Source: Flavobacteriales bacterium (GTDB taxonomy: Bacteria; Bacteroidota; Bacteroidia; UBA10329). Taken from it: DNA of 64,000 nt. This document shows, one piece after another, positions 1 to 7,627 of the stretch (positions are counted from its first letter, which is position 1; each line of letters begins with the position of its first letter). The notes under the pieces are model-generated. The model had not been told where the DNA came from. It did not search any database and saw only the letters and a list, made by a program, of their open reading frames with translations. The stretch lies in NCBI GenBank assembly GCA_016124845.1, contig WGMW01000027.1:32109-96108 (forward strand). Direction: 5' to 3'. A program made the position numbers and the translations under genes.

Positions 1-1
1 A

Positions 2-811
2 CACAAGCTCTCTTTCGGTGCTGGAATGCATAGTCGTCAAGAGAGTCTTGCATTCTATTTCATTGAGTCAGGATCGAGTACCACTCCCGTGAACCGCTAC
101 TTGGATTTCAGTCGGGCGGTGCATGCTGTACTTGCGTACGATTTCCAGATTCTCAGGAATTTGAATCTTCATGCGGAAGCTTACTATCAGTACTTGTACG
201 GAATTCCGGTGAAGAAAAAACCGAACGATTACTCGACCATTAACGATATGGATTCGTACAGCAAACGTGCGCTGGTTAATAACGGGCTTGGTATGAATTA
301 CGGGTTGGAATTGACCATTGACAAGAGTTTCTCGAAGAACTACTACGTGCTGGTCACAGGGTCGCTTTATAATTCACGTTATCAGGGTTCCGATCATATT
401 TGGAGAAATACCAGATACAATGGCAACTATATAACCAGCCTTACAGCGGGTAAGGATTTTCGGGTTGGTAAGAACGGTAAGAACATTATCGGTGTGAACA
501 TTAAACTGTTTTATGCAGGTGGAAGACGCATTACACCGATCGATCTTCAGGCCTCCATTGCCCAAGGGTCGGAAGTGAAGGATGAGACCCGAATACTGGA
601 AGGTCGTATTGCAGATTATTTCCGGCTGGATATGCGTTTGCGCTTCAAGCAGAATTTGAAGAAGATAGCTTGGCAGGTTTCGCTCGATGTTCAGAACGTG
701 ACCAATAGACTGAACGAGATTAACCGCAAATACAACCCAGCCCAACAAAAAGTTGTTGCCAAGTATCAGCAGGGAATCATTCCGGTACTCAAGTTCAGGG
801 TTGAATTCTGA
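2..811 (+). CDS. TonB-dependent outer membrane receptor, C-terminal part (partial)
   Basis: The reading frame is open to the left edge of the window, so the start of the gene lies outside it. The visible 269 codons contain alternating hydrophobic/polar strands with many Tyr and Asn turns, as in a beta-barrel, and the protein ends in the classic outer-membrane C-terminal strand VLKFRVEF with a terminal Phe. The stretch near its end (VSLDVQNVTNRLNE) matches the last barrel strands of TonB-dependent receptors, where 'D.QN+TN...' is usual. It would sit in the outer membrane and import an unknown ligand. The plug domain is not in the window, so the substrate cannot be inferred. The next gene starts 32 bases downstream on the same strand and could be cotranscribed. 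Confidence 0.8.
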   Translation, partial: HKLSFGAGMHSRQESLAFYFIESGSSTTPVNRYLDFSRAVHAVLAYDFQILRNLNLHAEAYYQYLYGIPVKKKPNDYSTINDMDSYSKRALVNNGLGMNYGLELTIDKSFSKNYYVLVTGSLYNSRYQGSDHIWRNTRYNGNYITSLTAGKDFRVGKNGKNIIGVNIKLFYAGGRRITPIDLQASIAQGSEVKDETRILEGRIADYFRLDMRLRFKQNLKKIAWQVSLDVQNVTNRLNEINRKYNPAQQKVVAKYQQGIIPVLKFRVEF

Positions 812-843
812 TTTCCGTTCGGGATCGTGTTTCTTTGAGACCG

Positions 844-2694
844 ATGAAAGGTTTGCGTTTTGTAGCTGTCATTATCACCGTATTTAGCTGTTCCAGCATT
901 TCTGCGGCCGAGCTTGTTCCTTTTTACGAAGGTTTGGCTCCAAATACAGAACAATTGTTCGAGAAGATGCAGAAGGAACATCGGGTCGGCTCGTCCAATT
1001 CGTGTTTGTACGCGAATGAGCTTGTTCGTTCTACAGCAGATTCAGATTTCGAACTCAGACTTTGGTCAAAGTTGACTTACGCTTATCTGCTCCTCGAAAA
1101 CGATAGCATCTTAAAGGCTGAACAACTTCTTTCCGATAGTTCGATCCTTGCAGATAATGACCTGAACGGTTGGCTGAAAGGGTTTTATGATCTGGATAGA
1201 AGTCTTGTTTATTCGTACAAAGGAGATTATTTCAAGGCCGATCGGCTACTTAGAGACGCGATTAAAAATACGGGGACTGAATATCGAGAACTGTATGCGA
1301 AGCTGAATGCGCTTCTGGCAGACAATCTTCGGTATCAGGGAAAACTTGAGCAAAGTCTCGTCAAATGGTTCGAAACCTTGAACTTGAGTGAGGAACTGAA
1401 TGATTCTGCCCTCATTGCCGATGTTTTTGTGGGAAGGGGCACAGTACGTTTTCTACAGGAAGACCTGGACAGGGCCGAGCAGGATATTCAAGTTTTTTTC
1501 AACTACAACAAGCGTATTGGGAATAAGAAGAATGTTGCATACGGCTGGTCGCTGCTTGGTTTGATAGAATATCAGCGTGGCAATTATCAAAAGTCGATCG
1601 AATACAACATTACAGGATACGAACTTCGAAAGGATATCCATGACCTGAAAGGGCAGGGCGAGAGCCTGAACAACCTTGCCCTTGGATACATGGGGTTGAA
1701 AAACTGGACACAGGCTTTGCGGTACCTACAAGAAGCCATTGAAGTGAAAACCCGTGCCAACGATCTTACACAGACCACAGTGATCCTCAACAACATCGGT
1801 CATTGCTTTGCGAAGTTGGGCGATAAAGACGAAGCACTTCGATATTTCGAACTGGCGCTGGAAAAAGGAGTTCAAAATGGACAGATGCGGGATGTCGTCC
1901 GTTCGTACGAGAACATTATTCGCATTCACAGCAAAGAGGAAAACTATAGGGCTGCATTTGATATGCAGACCAAATTACTTGCCTTGAAAGACAGCTTGAA
2001 CACCGCAGAACGCAATGAGGCCATCAATGAATTGGAAGTACGCTACGGAACAGAGACGAAGGAGCAAGAGATACAATTGCTGCAACAGGAAAAAACGATC
2101 GTGGCCAATCGATGGCTCACCTTGGCAATGGGACTATTTCTGGCAATCATTTTCGGTATTCTCTTCATCGACAATCAGAAACGAAAGCACCGACAGGAAA
2201 CACAATTGCTTGTGGCACAGGATGAATTGCGGAGATTGGAATTGAAGAACATGGCCGACCAATTGGGACACAATCAAAAGAAACTGGCACTTTACACAGA
2301 GAATCTTATCAAAAAGAATGAGCTGGTAGGGCAGTTGGAAAACCGATTGAAGGAAACGGTTGAAACCGCGATTTCAGAACCTTCTCAAGGCAAGAAGATC
2401 ATGGACGATTTTTCCAGCGTTAGAATTCTTACCGAAGATGATTGGAACGAATTCAAAGAACTTTTTGATGGTGTGCACCGTGGACTTCTCGATCGGTTAT
2501 TGGAAACATATAACGGTCTAACACTTGCCGATCAGCGACTGTTTCTGCTAATGAAACTCAACCTGTCTACCATACAGATTGCCAATATCCTCGGTGTTTC
2601 ACCTGATTCTATAAAGAAAGGTCGCTATAGATTGAAGAAGAAACTTTCGTTGGAAAATGAAATGTCATTGCAGGATTTCGTGACTTCATTTTAG
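844..2694 (+). CDS. TPR-repeat membrane protein with C-terminal LuxR-like helix-turn-helix
   Basis: A 616-aa protein from the ATG at 844; a TTG nine bases upstream is also in frame but less likely. It has an N-terminal signal-like segment, then about 350 residues of tetratricopeptide repeats (for example GESLNNLALGYMGLKNWTQA). One transmembrane helix follows near residues 425-450 (LAMGLFLAIIFGILFI), then a charged coiled coil. The C-terminal helix-turn-helix resembles LuxR/GerE (LNLSTIQIANILGVSPDSIK). This architecture is common in Bacteroidota: a periplasmic TPR sensor joined through the membrane to a cytoplasmic DNA-binding or protein-binding domain. The ligand and targets are unknown. A signal-transduction role is inferred from architecture only. 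Confidence 0.8.
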   Translation: MKGLRFVAVIITVFSCSSISAAELVPFYEGLAPNTEQLFEKMQKEHRVGSSNSCLYANELVRSTADSDFELRLWSKLTYAYLLLENDSILKAEQLLSDSSILADNDLNGWLKGFYDLDRSLVYSYKGDYFKADRLLRDAIKNTGTEYRELYAKLNALLADNLRYQGKLEQSLVKWFETLNLSEELNDSALIADVFVGRGTVRFLQEDLDRAEQDIQVFFNYNKRIGNKKNVAYGWSLLGLIEYQRGNYQKSIEYNITGYELRKDIHDLKGQGESLNNLALGYMGLKNWTQALRYLQEAIEVKTRANDLTQTTVILNNIGHCFAKLGDKDEALRYFELALEKGVQNGQMRDVVRSYENIIRIHSKEENYRAAFDMQTKLLALKDSLNTAERNEAINELEVRYGTETKEQEIQLLQQEKTIVANRWLTLAMGLFLAIIFGILFIDNQKRKHRQETQLLVAQDELRRLELKNMADQLGHNQKKLALYTENLIKKNELVGQLENRLKETVETAISEPSQGKKIMDDFSSVRILTEDDWNEFKELFDGVHRGLLDRLLETYNGLTLADQRLFLLMKLNLSTIQIANILGVSPDSIKKGRYRLKKKLSLENEMSLQDFVTSF

Positions 2695-2707
2695 GTGCGT
2701 AAAGTCC

Positions 2708-2731
2708 TTTGTCCACCTGTTTGTCCACCTG
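2708..2731. repeat. Tandem 12-bp direct repeat
   Basis: TTTGTCCACCTG occurs twice back to back just after the stop codon of the TPR regulator and about 70 bases before the Crp/Fnr gene. It could be a simple slippage duplication or a pair of protein-binding sites; nothing else in the sequence decides this. Confidence 0.6.
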
Positions 2732-2760
2732 AATATTGAGGATTAGTGAAAATATTATGC

Positions 2761-2785
2761 GATATTTGTTACGTGTTTCACGTAA
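2761..2785 (+). promoter_or_regulatory. Probable promoter -7 box and palindromic operator of the Crp/Fnr gene
   Basis: GATATTTG at 2761-2768 fits the Bacteroidota -7 consensus TAnnTTTG at all but the first base. It is followed at once by the perfect palindrome TTACGTG-TTT-CACGTAA (2769-2785), which ends 15 bases before the start codon. The palindrome covers the expected transcription start, the position expected for a repressor site. Autoregulation by the downstream Crp/Fnr protein is an inference. Confidence 0.55.
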
Positions 2786-2800
2786 TAATAATTGCAGATT

Positions 2801-3505
2801 ATGGACATACAGGCTAACTATATTCACTTAGAGCAGTTCAATTTGTTCGACAATATTCCTCGTTCGGTCTTAGAGGAAGTTTCAAATTTCACTACGCTGA
2901 GAAGTAGACCTAAAAACTCGTATGTCTACCATCCCGGAGATCCAAGCGAAGTGCTTTTCATTTTAAAAGAAGGCCGCATCAAGGTTGGTAATTACTCTGA
3001 TGATGGAAGAGAGGTGATCAAGGCGATCATACAGCCCGGTGAGCTTTTCGGAGAAATGGGATTGGCCGGTGAGGAGAAGCGAAATGAATTCGCAATTACC
3101 ATGAAAGAAGAATGTTCTTTCTATATGATATATGTGGCCGACCTTAAAATGGTCATGAAGGATAATCCGGAGTTGAGCCTTCGACTTATAGACCGCATCG
3201 GCTCGCGTATAAGAAGGACCGAAAGCAGGTTGGAGTCTATCATTTTTAAGGATTCGCGAACAAGGGTTGTTGAGTTCATTAAAGGTATGGTGGACAAGGT
3301 TGGAAGAACGTATGGTGACGAGGTGCTTTTGGAACATTTTCTCACCCATCAGGATATTGCAAATCTCACAGGAACATCACGTCAGTTTGTAACGAGCGTG
3401 TTGAATGACCTGAAGAGAGATAAGATCATCAAGTTTGATCGGAATACGATTTTGGTGTCTGACACTAAGGGGTTGGCGTCATTGACATCAACAGGTCTGG
3501 CTTAA
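2801..3505 (+). CDS. Crp/Fnr family transcriptional regulator
   Basis: A 234-aa protein from the ATG at 2801; an in-frame TTG lies nine bases upstream. An N-terminal cyclic-nucleotide-binding-type beta-roll (about residues 15-130) carries PGELFGEMGL, typical of the phosphate-binding cassette region of CRP-like proteins. A C-terminal winged helix (about 150-225) contains LTHQDIANLTGTSRQFVTSV, a standard Crp recognition helix. There is no N-terminal Cys cluster for an Fnr iron-sulfur centre, so the effector is unknown. The gene has its own palindromic upstream site and a strong terminator 55 bases after the stop, so it appears to be monocistronic. Confidence 0.9.
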   Translation: MDIQANYIHLEQFNLFDNIPRSVLEEVSNFTTLRSRPKNSYVYHPGDPSEVLFILKEGRIKVGNYSDDGREVIKAIIQPGELFGEMGLAGEEKRNEFAITMKEECSFYMIYVADLKMVMKDNPELSLRLIDRIGSRIRRTESRLESIIFKDSRTRVVEFIKGMVDKVGRTYGDEVLLEHFLTHQDIANLTGTSRQFVTSVLNDLKRDKIIKFDRNTILVSDTKGLASLTSTGLA

Positions 3506-3560
3506 CGGATAAAATTAGGGGTTGGATTCGTTTTAGAGATTCTCAGTCTCAGCCAGACCA

Positions 3561-3592
3561 AAACCGCGAGCAGTACTGCTCGCGGTTTTTTT
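3561..3592 (+). terminator. Intrinsic terminator of the Crp/Fnr gene
   Basis: A perfect 14-bp-arm palindrome (AAACCGCGAGCAGT and its complement, 3561-3588) runs directly into seven or more T residues. It lies 55 bases after the stop codon on the plus strand. Confidence 0.9.
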
Positions 3593-3610
3593 ATTGAATT
3601 TGGTCAAAAG

Positions 3611-3637
3611 AAAAAGGAGCGCAATTTGCGCTCCTTT
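3611..3637 (-). terminator. Intrinsic terminator, minus strand
   Basis: AAAGGAGCGCA-ATT-TGCGCTCCTTT forms an 11-bp stem. Read on the minus strand it is followed by a T run (plus-strand AAAAA at 3611-3615). It would end a minus-strand transcript from the small gene at 3781-3948. Confidence 0.7.
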
Positions 3638-3657
3638 ACCAACAAACCGGATTCTTA

Positions 3658-3756
3658 TAAGAATTGAGGAAAACCTAAAACCTCAACTTACTTCGACCTA
3701 AGGAGAAAACCTAAAAACTCCTGTTTCGGGGACCAATCCGAATGCTGCGGTCGAAG
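3658..3756. ncRNA. Candidate structured RNA (two hairpins with the same loop in a branched fold)
   Basis: A hairpin with stem TTGAGG/CCTCAA (3664-3669 and 3681-3686), extended by TAAG/CTTA, has the loop AAAACCTAAAA. A second hairpin, AGGAG/CTCCT (3701-3705 and 3718-3722), repeats almost the same loop. A third, TTCGG/CCGAA, follows (3725-3729 and 3738-3742). The last two are enclosed by CTTCGACC/GGTCGAAG (3691-3698 and 3749-3756), giving a three-way junction. The A-rich loops favour the plus strand, but the nearby terminator at 3611-3637 would fit a minus-strand transcript. No family is recognised with certainty. Rfam motifs of Flavobacteria such as Flavo-1 would be the first comparison. Confidence 0.4.
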
Positions 3757-3780
3757 GTTTGAATCCTATTAGCGTTTGTA

Positions 3781-3948
3781 TTAATAATCTGTTTCCTCAA
3801 GACCGATGATCTTTGCTTCTGCATCGATCTGACTTTGAGTGATGTTGTTCTCTTTGATTAATTTGTCAATGGTAGCTTGGTCAATGTTTGAAGTATCTCG
3901 TGTTGTTATTACTCCGAATGCGACCAATACAGCGATTAAAAGTTCCAT
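3781..3948 (-). CDS. Small hypothetical protein (55 aa)
   Basis: An ATG at 3948 preceded by AAGGAAT (a reasonable ribosome site) opens a 55-codon frame. The protein begins MELLIAVLVAFGVITTRD and ends in GLEETDY. The first 15 residues are hydrophobic and could be a short membrane anchor. The rest is an acidic, Gln/Lys-rich amphipathic helix (TIDKLIKENNITQSQIDAEA). It is not recognised as a known family. A minus-strand terminator lies downstream at 3611-3637, with the candidate structured RNA between them. The combination of ribosome site, plausible composition and terminator supports a real gene, but its shortness limits certainty. Confidence 0.5.
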   Translation of the reverse strand: MELLIAVLVAFGVITTRDTSNIDQATIDKLIKENNITQSQIDAEAKIIGLEETDY

Positions 3949-4059
3949 AATTCCTTATTTTTAATTGGTTAGACTGAGTCCTTTTATGTGAAAGGCGTTG
4001 TATTCGTTTGGTCGTTTATCGATACTTTTATTTTTTATCGACAAACGACACAATTGACC

Positions 4060-5616
4060 TTGAAAGGGCTGGAACAACTGCGCAGTATCCACTTCATGAT
4101 GGACAGGAATGAGAAGGTTGCATTGCGCAACTATCTCAATTGCTTCGAATCGAGAAAGAAGGGGCATAAACCCCGATCGGTCATTCTCCTCGACCTTCTT
4201 GAGAAATATGAGGACGACAAAAAGGTTCTCCTTCTGCTCAAAAAGAAGATTCCTTCGGAAGATGCAAGGAGGATGGTCATCATGCGACTCAGAGAGAAGA
4301 TGCTCGCTTCCCTCAGTCTGGACATCAATGTTTCAAGAGAAGAGAATTATGATGAACAGGCACGTGTTAGGGCAACGGTGGTTCTCGGAAAGTTGCAATC
4401 AGGGCTACTTCTTGGAAGAGGTCAGCGAAAATTCGGCTTCTTCGTATTGGATCGGGCCATTGAGAATGCTGTTCAATATGAGTTTTATGATGATCTGGTG
4501 GAAATGCTTTCCATGAAGCGGCAGCTTGTCAAGGCCTATACTGGTTCAGATCAGGCTTTCTATGATCTGGTCTCAGAAATTGAAGAATACGCGAAGAAAA
4601 GAGATGCAGCCAACTTGGCGAAGCAGTATTTCGAGGAGATCACGATGCGGTATGGTTTCAAGGGGCTGAGCCGTCTGCCGGCCGATCCGAAGCAGCTTGA
4701 ATTCTTAAAGGAAAGAATAGACAACCTTCAGGATGCATTTGAAAAGACCGGTTCGGCAACGGTCGGGTATTACTATTTCTTCCTTTTGGTTGAATATCAT
4801 CAACTACAGAATAATCTGGCAGAATCGTCTGAATCGCTTTCCAACCTGGCGCAGATCCTTGAGAATAATCCAGCTATAAGAAGAAAGGTGCGCTTGGCGA
4901 GTGTACACCTCAACCTTGGGGCCAATGAACTTTGGCGGCATCATTTCGCAGAGGCAAAGAAGGAGTTTGAGACCAGTTTGACCTACATCCGCGAGAATAC
5001 CCGCAACCATGCGGTGATCACAGAACTGCTTTTCTATTCTTTATTTTATGCTGGCAAGATGGCAGAGGCCGAGCAAGTACTTGAAACCATTGTAGAAAGC
5101 AAGCATGTCGATCAGAGTGAGTTCCGCAAGGCGGTGAGAAGTTACCTACTTGCTTGCGTGTCGTTTGCCAAGGGCGAGTTCCGAAAAGTGAACCTGCGGC
5201 TGGCAAACAGCCATCACATAGGTAAGGATAAGGAAGGGTGGAACATTGGTTCACGTGTGCTGAGCATTATGCTTGCCATTGAACGCGAGAAGCATGATTA
5301 TGCCGATTCGCAGATTGTCAATCTTCGCCAATTTATGCGTGAGGGGCTTAAAGGCATTGAAGTAAGACAACGCGATAAGCTGATATTGGAACTACTGGTG
5401 GAATTGCGTAAAAAGAGCTACGATTTTCAAGAGGTTGCGGAGGCTAAAAAGGAAATTCTCCAACAACTATATCTTGATAATATTGAAACAGGTTGGCTGC
5501 TGCAAACTCCCGAAATGATCTGTTTCCATACATGGTTTACAGACAAGTTGGAAGAGCGCGCCTACGAGCCAAATTATAGCCGCCAGTATATTTTCCGCGA
5601 AGCTGTTCTACAGTAA
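4060..5616 (+). CDS. Helical protein of unknown function, paralogue of the gene at 19512
   Basis: The open frame runs from GTG 3988, but the first 24 codons look untranslated. The paralogue at 19512 starts about 20 residues before its SRTEK motif, matching TTG 4060 here (about 518 aa); ATG 4096 is another candidate. There is no signal peptide or membrane segment, so the protein is probably cytoplasmic. It is almost entirely alpha-helical, with TPR-like helix pairs in the middle and C-terminal half (for example FAEAKKEFETSLTYIRENT). The N-terminal stretch DRNEKVALRNYLNCF parallels SRTEKAYIKKRGFGK in the paralogue, and both are followed by a leucine-rich segment. Function is unknown. It is not clearly in an operon. 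Confidence 0.75.
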   Translation: MKGLEQLRSIHFMMDRNEKVALRNYLNCFESRKKGHKPRSVILLDLLEKYEDDKKVLLLLKKKIPSEDARRMVIMRLREKMLASLSLDINVSREENYDEQARVRATVVLGKLQSGLLLGRGQRKFGFFVLDRAIENAVQYEFYDDLVEMLSMKRQLVKAYTGSDQAFYDLVSEIEEYAKKRDAANLAKQYFEEITMRYGFKGLSRLPADPKQLEFLKERIDNLQDAFEKTGSATVGYYYFFLLVEYHQLQNNLAESSESLSNLAQILENNPAIRRKVRLASVHLNLGANELWRHHFAEAKKEFETSLTYIRENTRNHAVITELLFYSLFYAGKMAEAEQVLETIVESKHVDQSEFRKAVRSYLLACVSFAKGEFRKVNLRLANSHHIGKDKEGWNIGSRVLSIMLAIEREKHDYADSQIVNLRQFMREGLKGIEVRQRDKLILELLVELRKKSYDFQEVAEAKKEILQQLYLDNIETGWLLQTPEMICFHTWFTDKLEERAYEPNYSRQYIFREAVLQ

Positions 5617-5981
5617 TTCCCACTCTCCAATTCTTGATTTTTCGTGCTTTACCGATGAGGCATGTCGTTGGTCTATCAGTCGGTCATAACAAACGATTTT
5701 GTCGATCATTTTCTCCTTTTATCGAAAGGTTACAGTTGTTTGTCCATTTTTTGATGATTTAATTAACACTTATTTAGGATGCTCTGTAATCCTTAATTCA
5801 CAGGCATTTCCTGCGTTTTAATTGGTTTCTGACTGTTCAGAATTACCCGAACTCTTGACAACCATATTATATAAGCAGCTCACCTTTGGGTCAACAAATC
5901 GAAACAACTGACCAAAAACAAAACGATTTAAAAACCCCCGCTGATCGGCCTGACCACCGAGAGGCATAAAACCTAAAGATT
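5617..5981. other. Intergenic region upstream of the PanB-like gene
   Basis: This 365-base AT-rich stretch has no convincing coding frame. CACCTTTG near 5881-5888 is close to the TAnnTTTG -7 consensus, and a TTGACA lies upstream of it, but the spacing is longer than usual. A promoter for the PanB-like gene is therefore possible rather than shown. No terminator with a T run is evident after the preceding gene. Confidence 0.4.
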
Positions 5982-6809
5982 ATGAGTGTTCTAAAAAACT
6001 TTAAAAAACTGAAGGCCGAAGGCAAAAAGATCGTAGTGGTGACCTCATACGATTACTGGAGTGCCAAGATCCTTAACGAGACTGACGTAAACGGTATTTT
6101 AATTGGTGACTGTTCAAGCATGGTGATGCATGGGCATGAAGACACGTTGAATTCTGACGTGGACATGATTGCCATGCACACCAGAGCTGTGAGAAAAGGC
6201 GCGAAAGACAAATTCCTTATCGCTGCCATGCCGTTTATGAGCAACCGCAAGGGATTGAAAGATGCAATGGATAATGTGGAAACCCTGATCCGTGCCGGAG
6301 CAAATGCGGTAAAGATTGAAGGAGTGGAGGGCAACGAAGAGCTTTATGCTCACCTGTCTGAGTCTGGCATCCCAGCCATCGGCCACATTGGCCTTACACC
6401 ATCGCACCACAACATGATCGGAGGATTCAAAGTTCAAGGGAAAGACCTGGAAAGTGAGTTGCAGATCGTGGAAGACGCGAAGAAACTGGAAGAGCTCGGT
6501 TGTATTGCTGTTGTTCTGGAGGCGGTTCCTCAACATGTTGGAGCTGCTGTAAGAGATGCGGTCTCCATCCCAGTAGTAGGAGTGGGAGCGGGCATCGAGG
6601 TGGATGGCCAGGCACTTGTTCTTCAGGACATGCTCGGTTTCTCAACCGACTTCAAGCCAAAGTTCGTAAGGACCTACATGTACGGAGCTGACCTCATCAA
6701 AGATGCAGTGAATCAGTTTGCAGCCGATGTGCATGCAGAGGCTTTCCCATCTGCGAAAGAGACCTATGCTCCTGCCAAAGAGCAGTTGCAACTACTTAAG
6801 GTAGCGTAA
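5982..6809 (+). CDS. panB: 3-methyl-2-oxobutanoate hydroxymethyltransferase-like protein (PanB family)
   Basis: A 275-aa (beta/alpha)8-barrel enzyme of the PanB/phosphoenolpyruvate-binding type. PanB transfers a hydroxymethyl group from 5,10-methylene-THF to 2-oxoisovalerate in pantothenate and CoA synthesis. Family landmarks appear in order: VVVTSYDYWSAKIL, GILIGDCSSMVMHG (usually GDSLGMV), AAMPFMS, AVKIEG, IGHIGLTPSHHNMIGGFKVQG, VVLEAVP, VGVGAG..VDGQ and DMLGF..KPKFV. The GDCSS variant and somewhat divergent sequence suggest one of the second PanB-like paralogues found in Bacteroidota, so substrate specificity is less certain than family. The length is normal for PanB. The next gene begins 32 bases downstream on the same strand. 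Confidence 0.85.
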   Translation: MSVLKNFKKLKAEGKKIVVVTSYDYWSAKILNETDVNGILIGDCSSMVMHGHEDTLNSDVDMIAMHTRAVRKGAKDKFLIAAMPFMSNRKGLKDAMDNVETLIRAGANAVKIEGVEGNEELYAHLSESGIPAIGHIGLTPSHHNMIGGFKVQGKDLESELQIVEDAKKLEELGCIAVVLEAVPQHVGAAVRDAVSIPVVGVGAGIEVDGQALVLQDMLGFSTDFKPKFVRTYMYGADLIKDAVNQFAADVHAEAFPSAKETYAPAKEQLQLLKVA

Positions 6810-6841
6810 TCCAAGTCGAACCGACCAAAAACCTACGACCC

Positions 6842-7333
6842 ATGGAAACGTCTTACCTGAAAATTGCAAAGAGTCTTTCTCCAGGCTTCTCTTACCCGAA
6901 CTTCGATGCATTCATCGATAACCTCAACAATCAGGAAATGGAATGGTACGCCACCTTCCGCAACCACGTAACTGATAAGATCGAGGACTACGATTTCGAG
7001 GAGTTGACCGAGGAAGGCATCAGAACGCTGCTTCCTGTAAGAACCCTTGCTGCAATGATCATTATGCAAGAAGGTTTCGGTTGGGGAGATGCACAACTGA
7101 TCAACGAGTGCAAAAATGACCTACGTGTCCGTCATGCTTTGGCCATAAGCGAAGCTGGAACTGTGCCTACGGCCGAGATGATGGATAAGTTCAAAACACT
7201 TTTGGCTGAGTTCAGCAGAAATACCGGAGTTGATCTAATGGCAGAATTGACCGAAAAGTTGACTGCCGATAAGGGTCCGGTAATGAAACTCGGAAGTGGA
7301 AGAATAATGCTTTGGGCTATGCGGGTGGCCTGA
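6842..7333 (+). CDS. IS1182-type transposase N-terminal domain-like protein (fragment or domesticated)
   Basis: This 163-aa protein resembles the N-terminal (DUF772/InsH-N-like) part of IS1182-family transposases common in Bacteroidota. Both have a region like 'TPVN.+.G.LILKE..G.+D.EL+....D+R..+AL', here LPVRTLAAMIIMQEGFGWGD followed by NDLRVRHALAIS. A segment like 'F+....+TGIDL+', here EFSRNTGVDLMAEL, comes next. The catalytic RNase H-like DDE domain is absent, and the frame stops where it would begin. There is no corresponding remnant downstream that I can see. The gene follows the PanB-like gene by 32 bases and precedes a strong hairpin, so it is probably expressed with it. It may be a dead fragment or a retained DNA-binding domain. 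Confidence 0.5.
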   Translation: METSYLKIAKSLSPGFSYPNFDAFIDNLNNQEMEWYATFRNHVTDKIEDYDFEELTEEGIRTLLPVRTLAAMIIMQEGFGWGDAQLINECKNDLRVRHALAISEAGTVPTAEMMDKFKTLLAEFSRNTGVDLMAELTEKLTADKGPVMKLGSGRIMLWAMRVA

Positions 7334-7375
7334 CAGGAAAAAGAGATCCGCAAACCAACAAACCTGGAACTGGAA

Positions 7376-7413
7376 CACCGAAGGCTTCTCACGAAAGTGG
7401 GGAGCCTTCGGTG
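7376..7413 (+). terminator. Strong hairpin after the PanB-like/transposase-fragment pair
   Basis: CACCGAAGGCT and AGCCTTCGGTG form an 11-bp stem around a 16-base loop, 43 bases after the stop codon. No clear T run follows, so termination efficiency is uncertain. From here to 7627 no gene is visible. Confidence 0.6.
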
Positions 7414-7627
7414 CATTCAGCTATGTTAAAACATTTGCCTTTAAGTATTGCCTTGCAATTCCGGATGACGTGAAGGTCATGCTTTGTAGAGTATCATTCC
7501 ATCTGTATGCTCCTCCGTCAATCGAACACGCGCGCTGCACGATAAATCATCTGACCTGATGATGGCCGTCATTCTCAATGACGCCTTCGCAAAGAGATCT
7601 TTGAGTTAACATTTTAAAAGAAAAATC

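Noticed and set aside
3988..4059. N-terminal extension of the helical protein from GTG 3988
   Set aside because: The extra 24 residues are aromatic and unlike the paralogue's N-terminus, and they would cover the likely promoter region.
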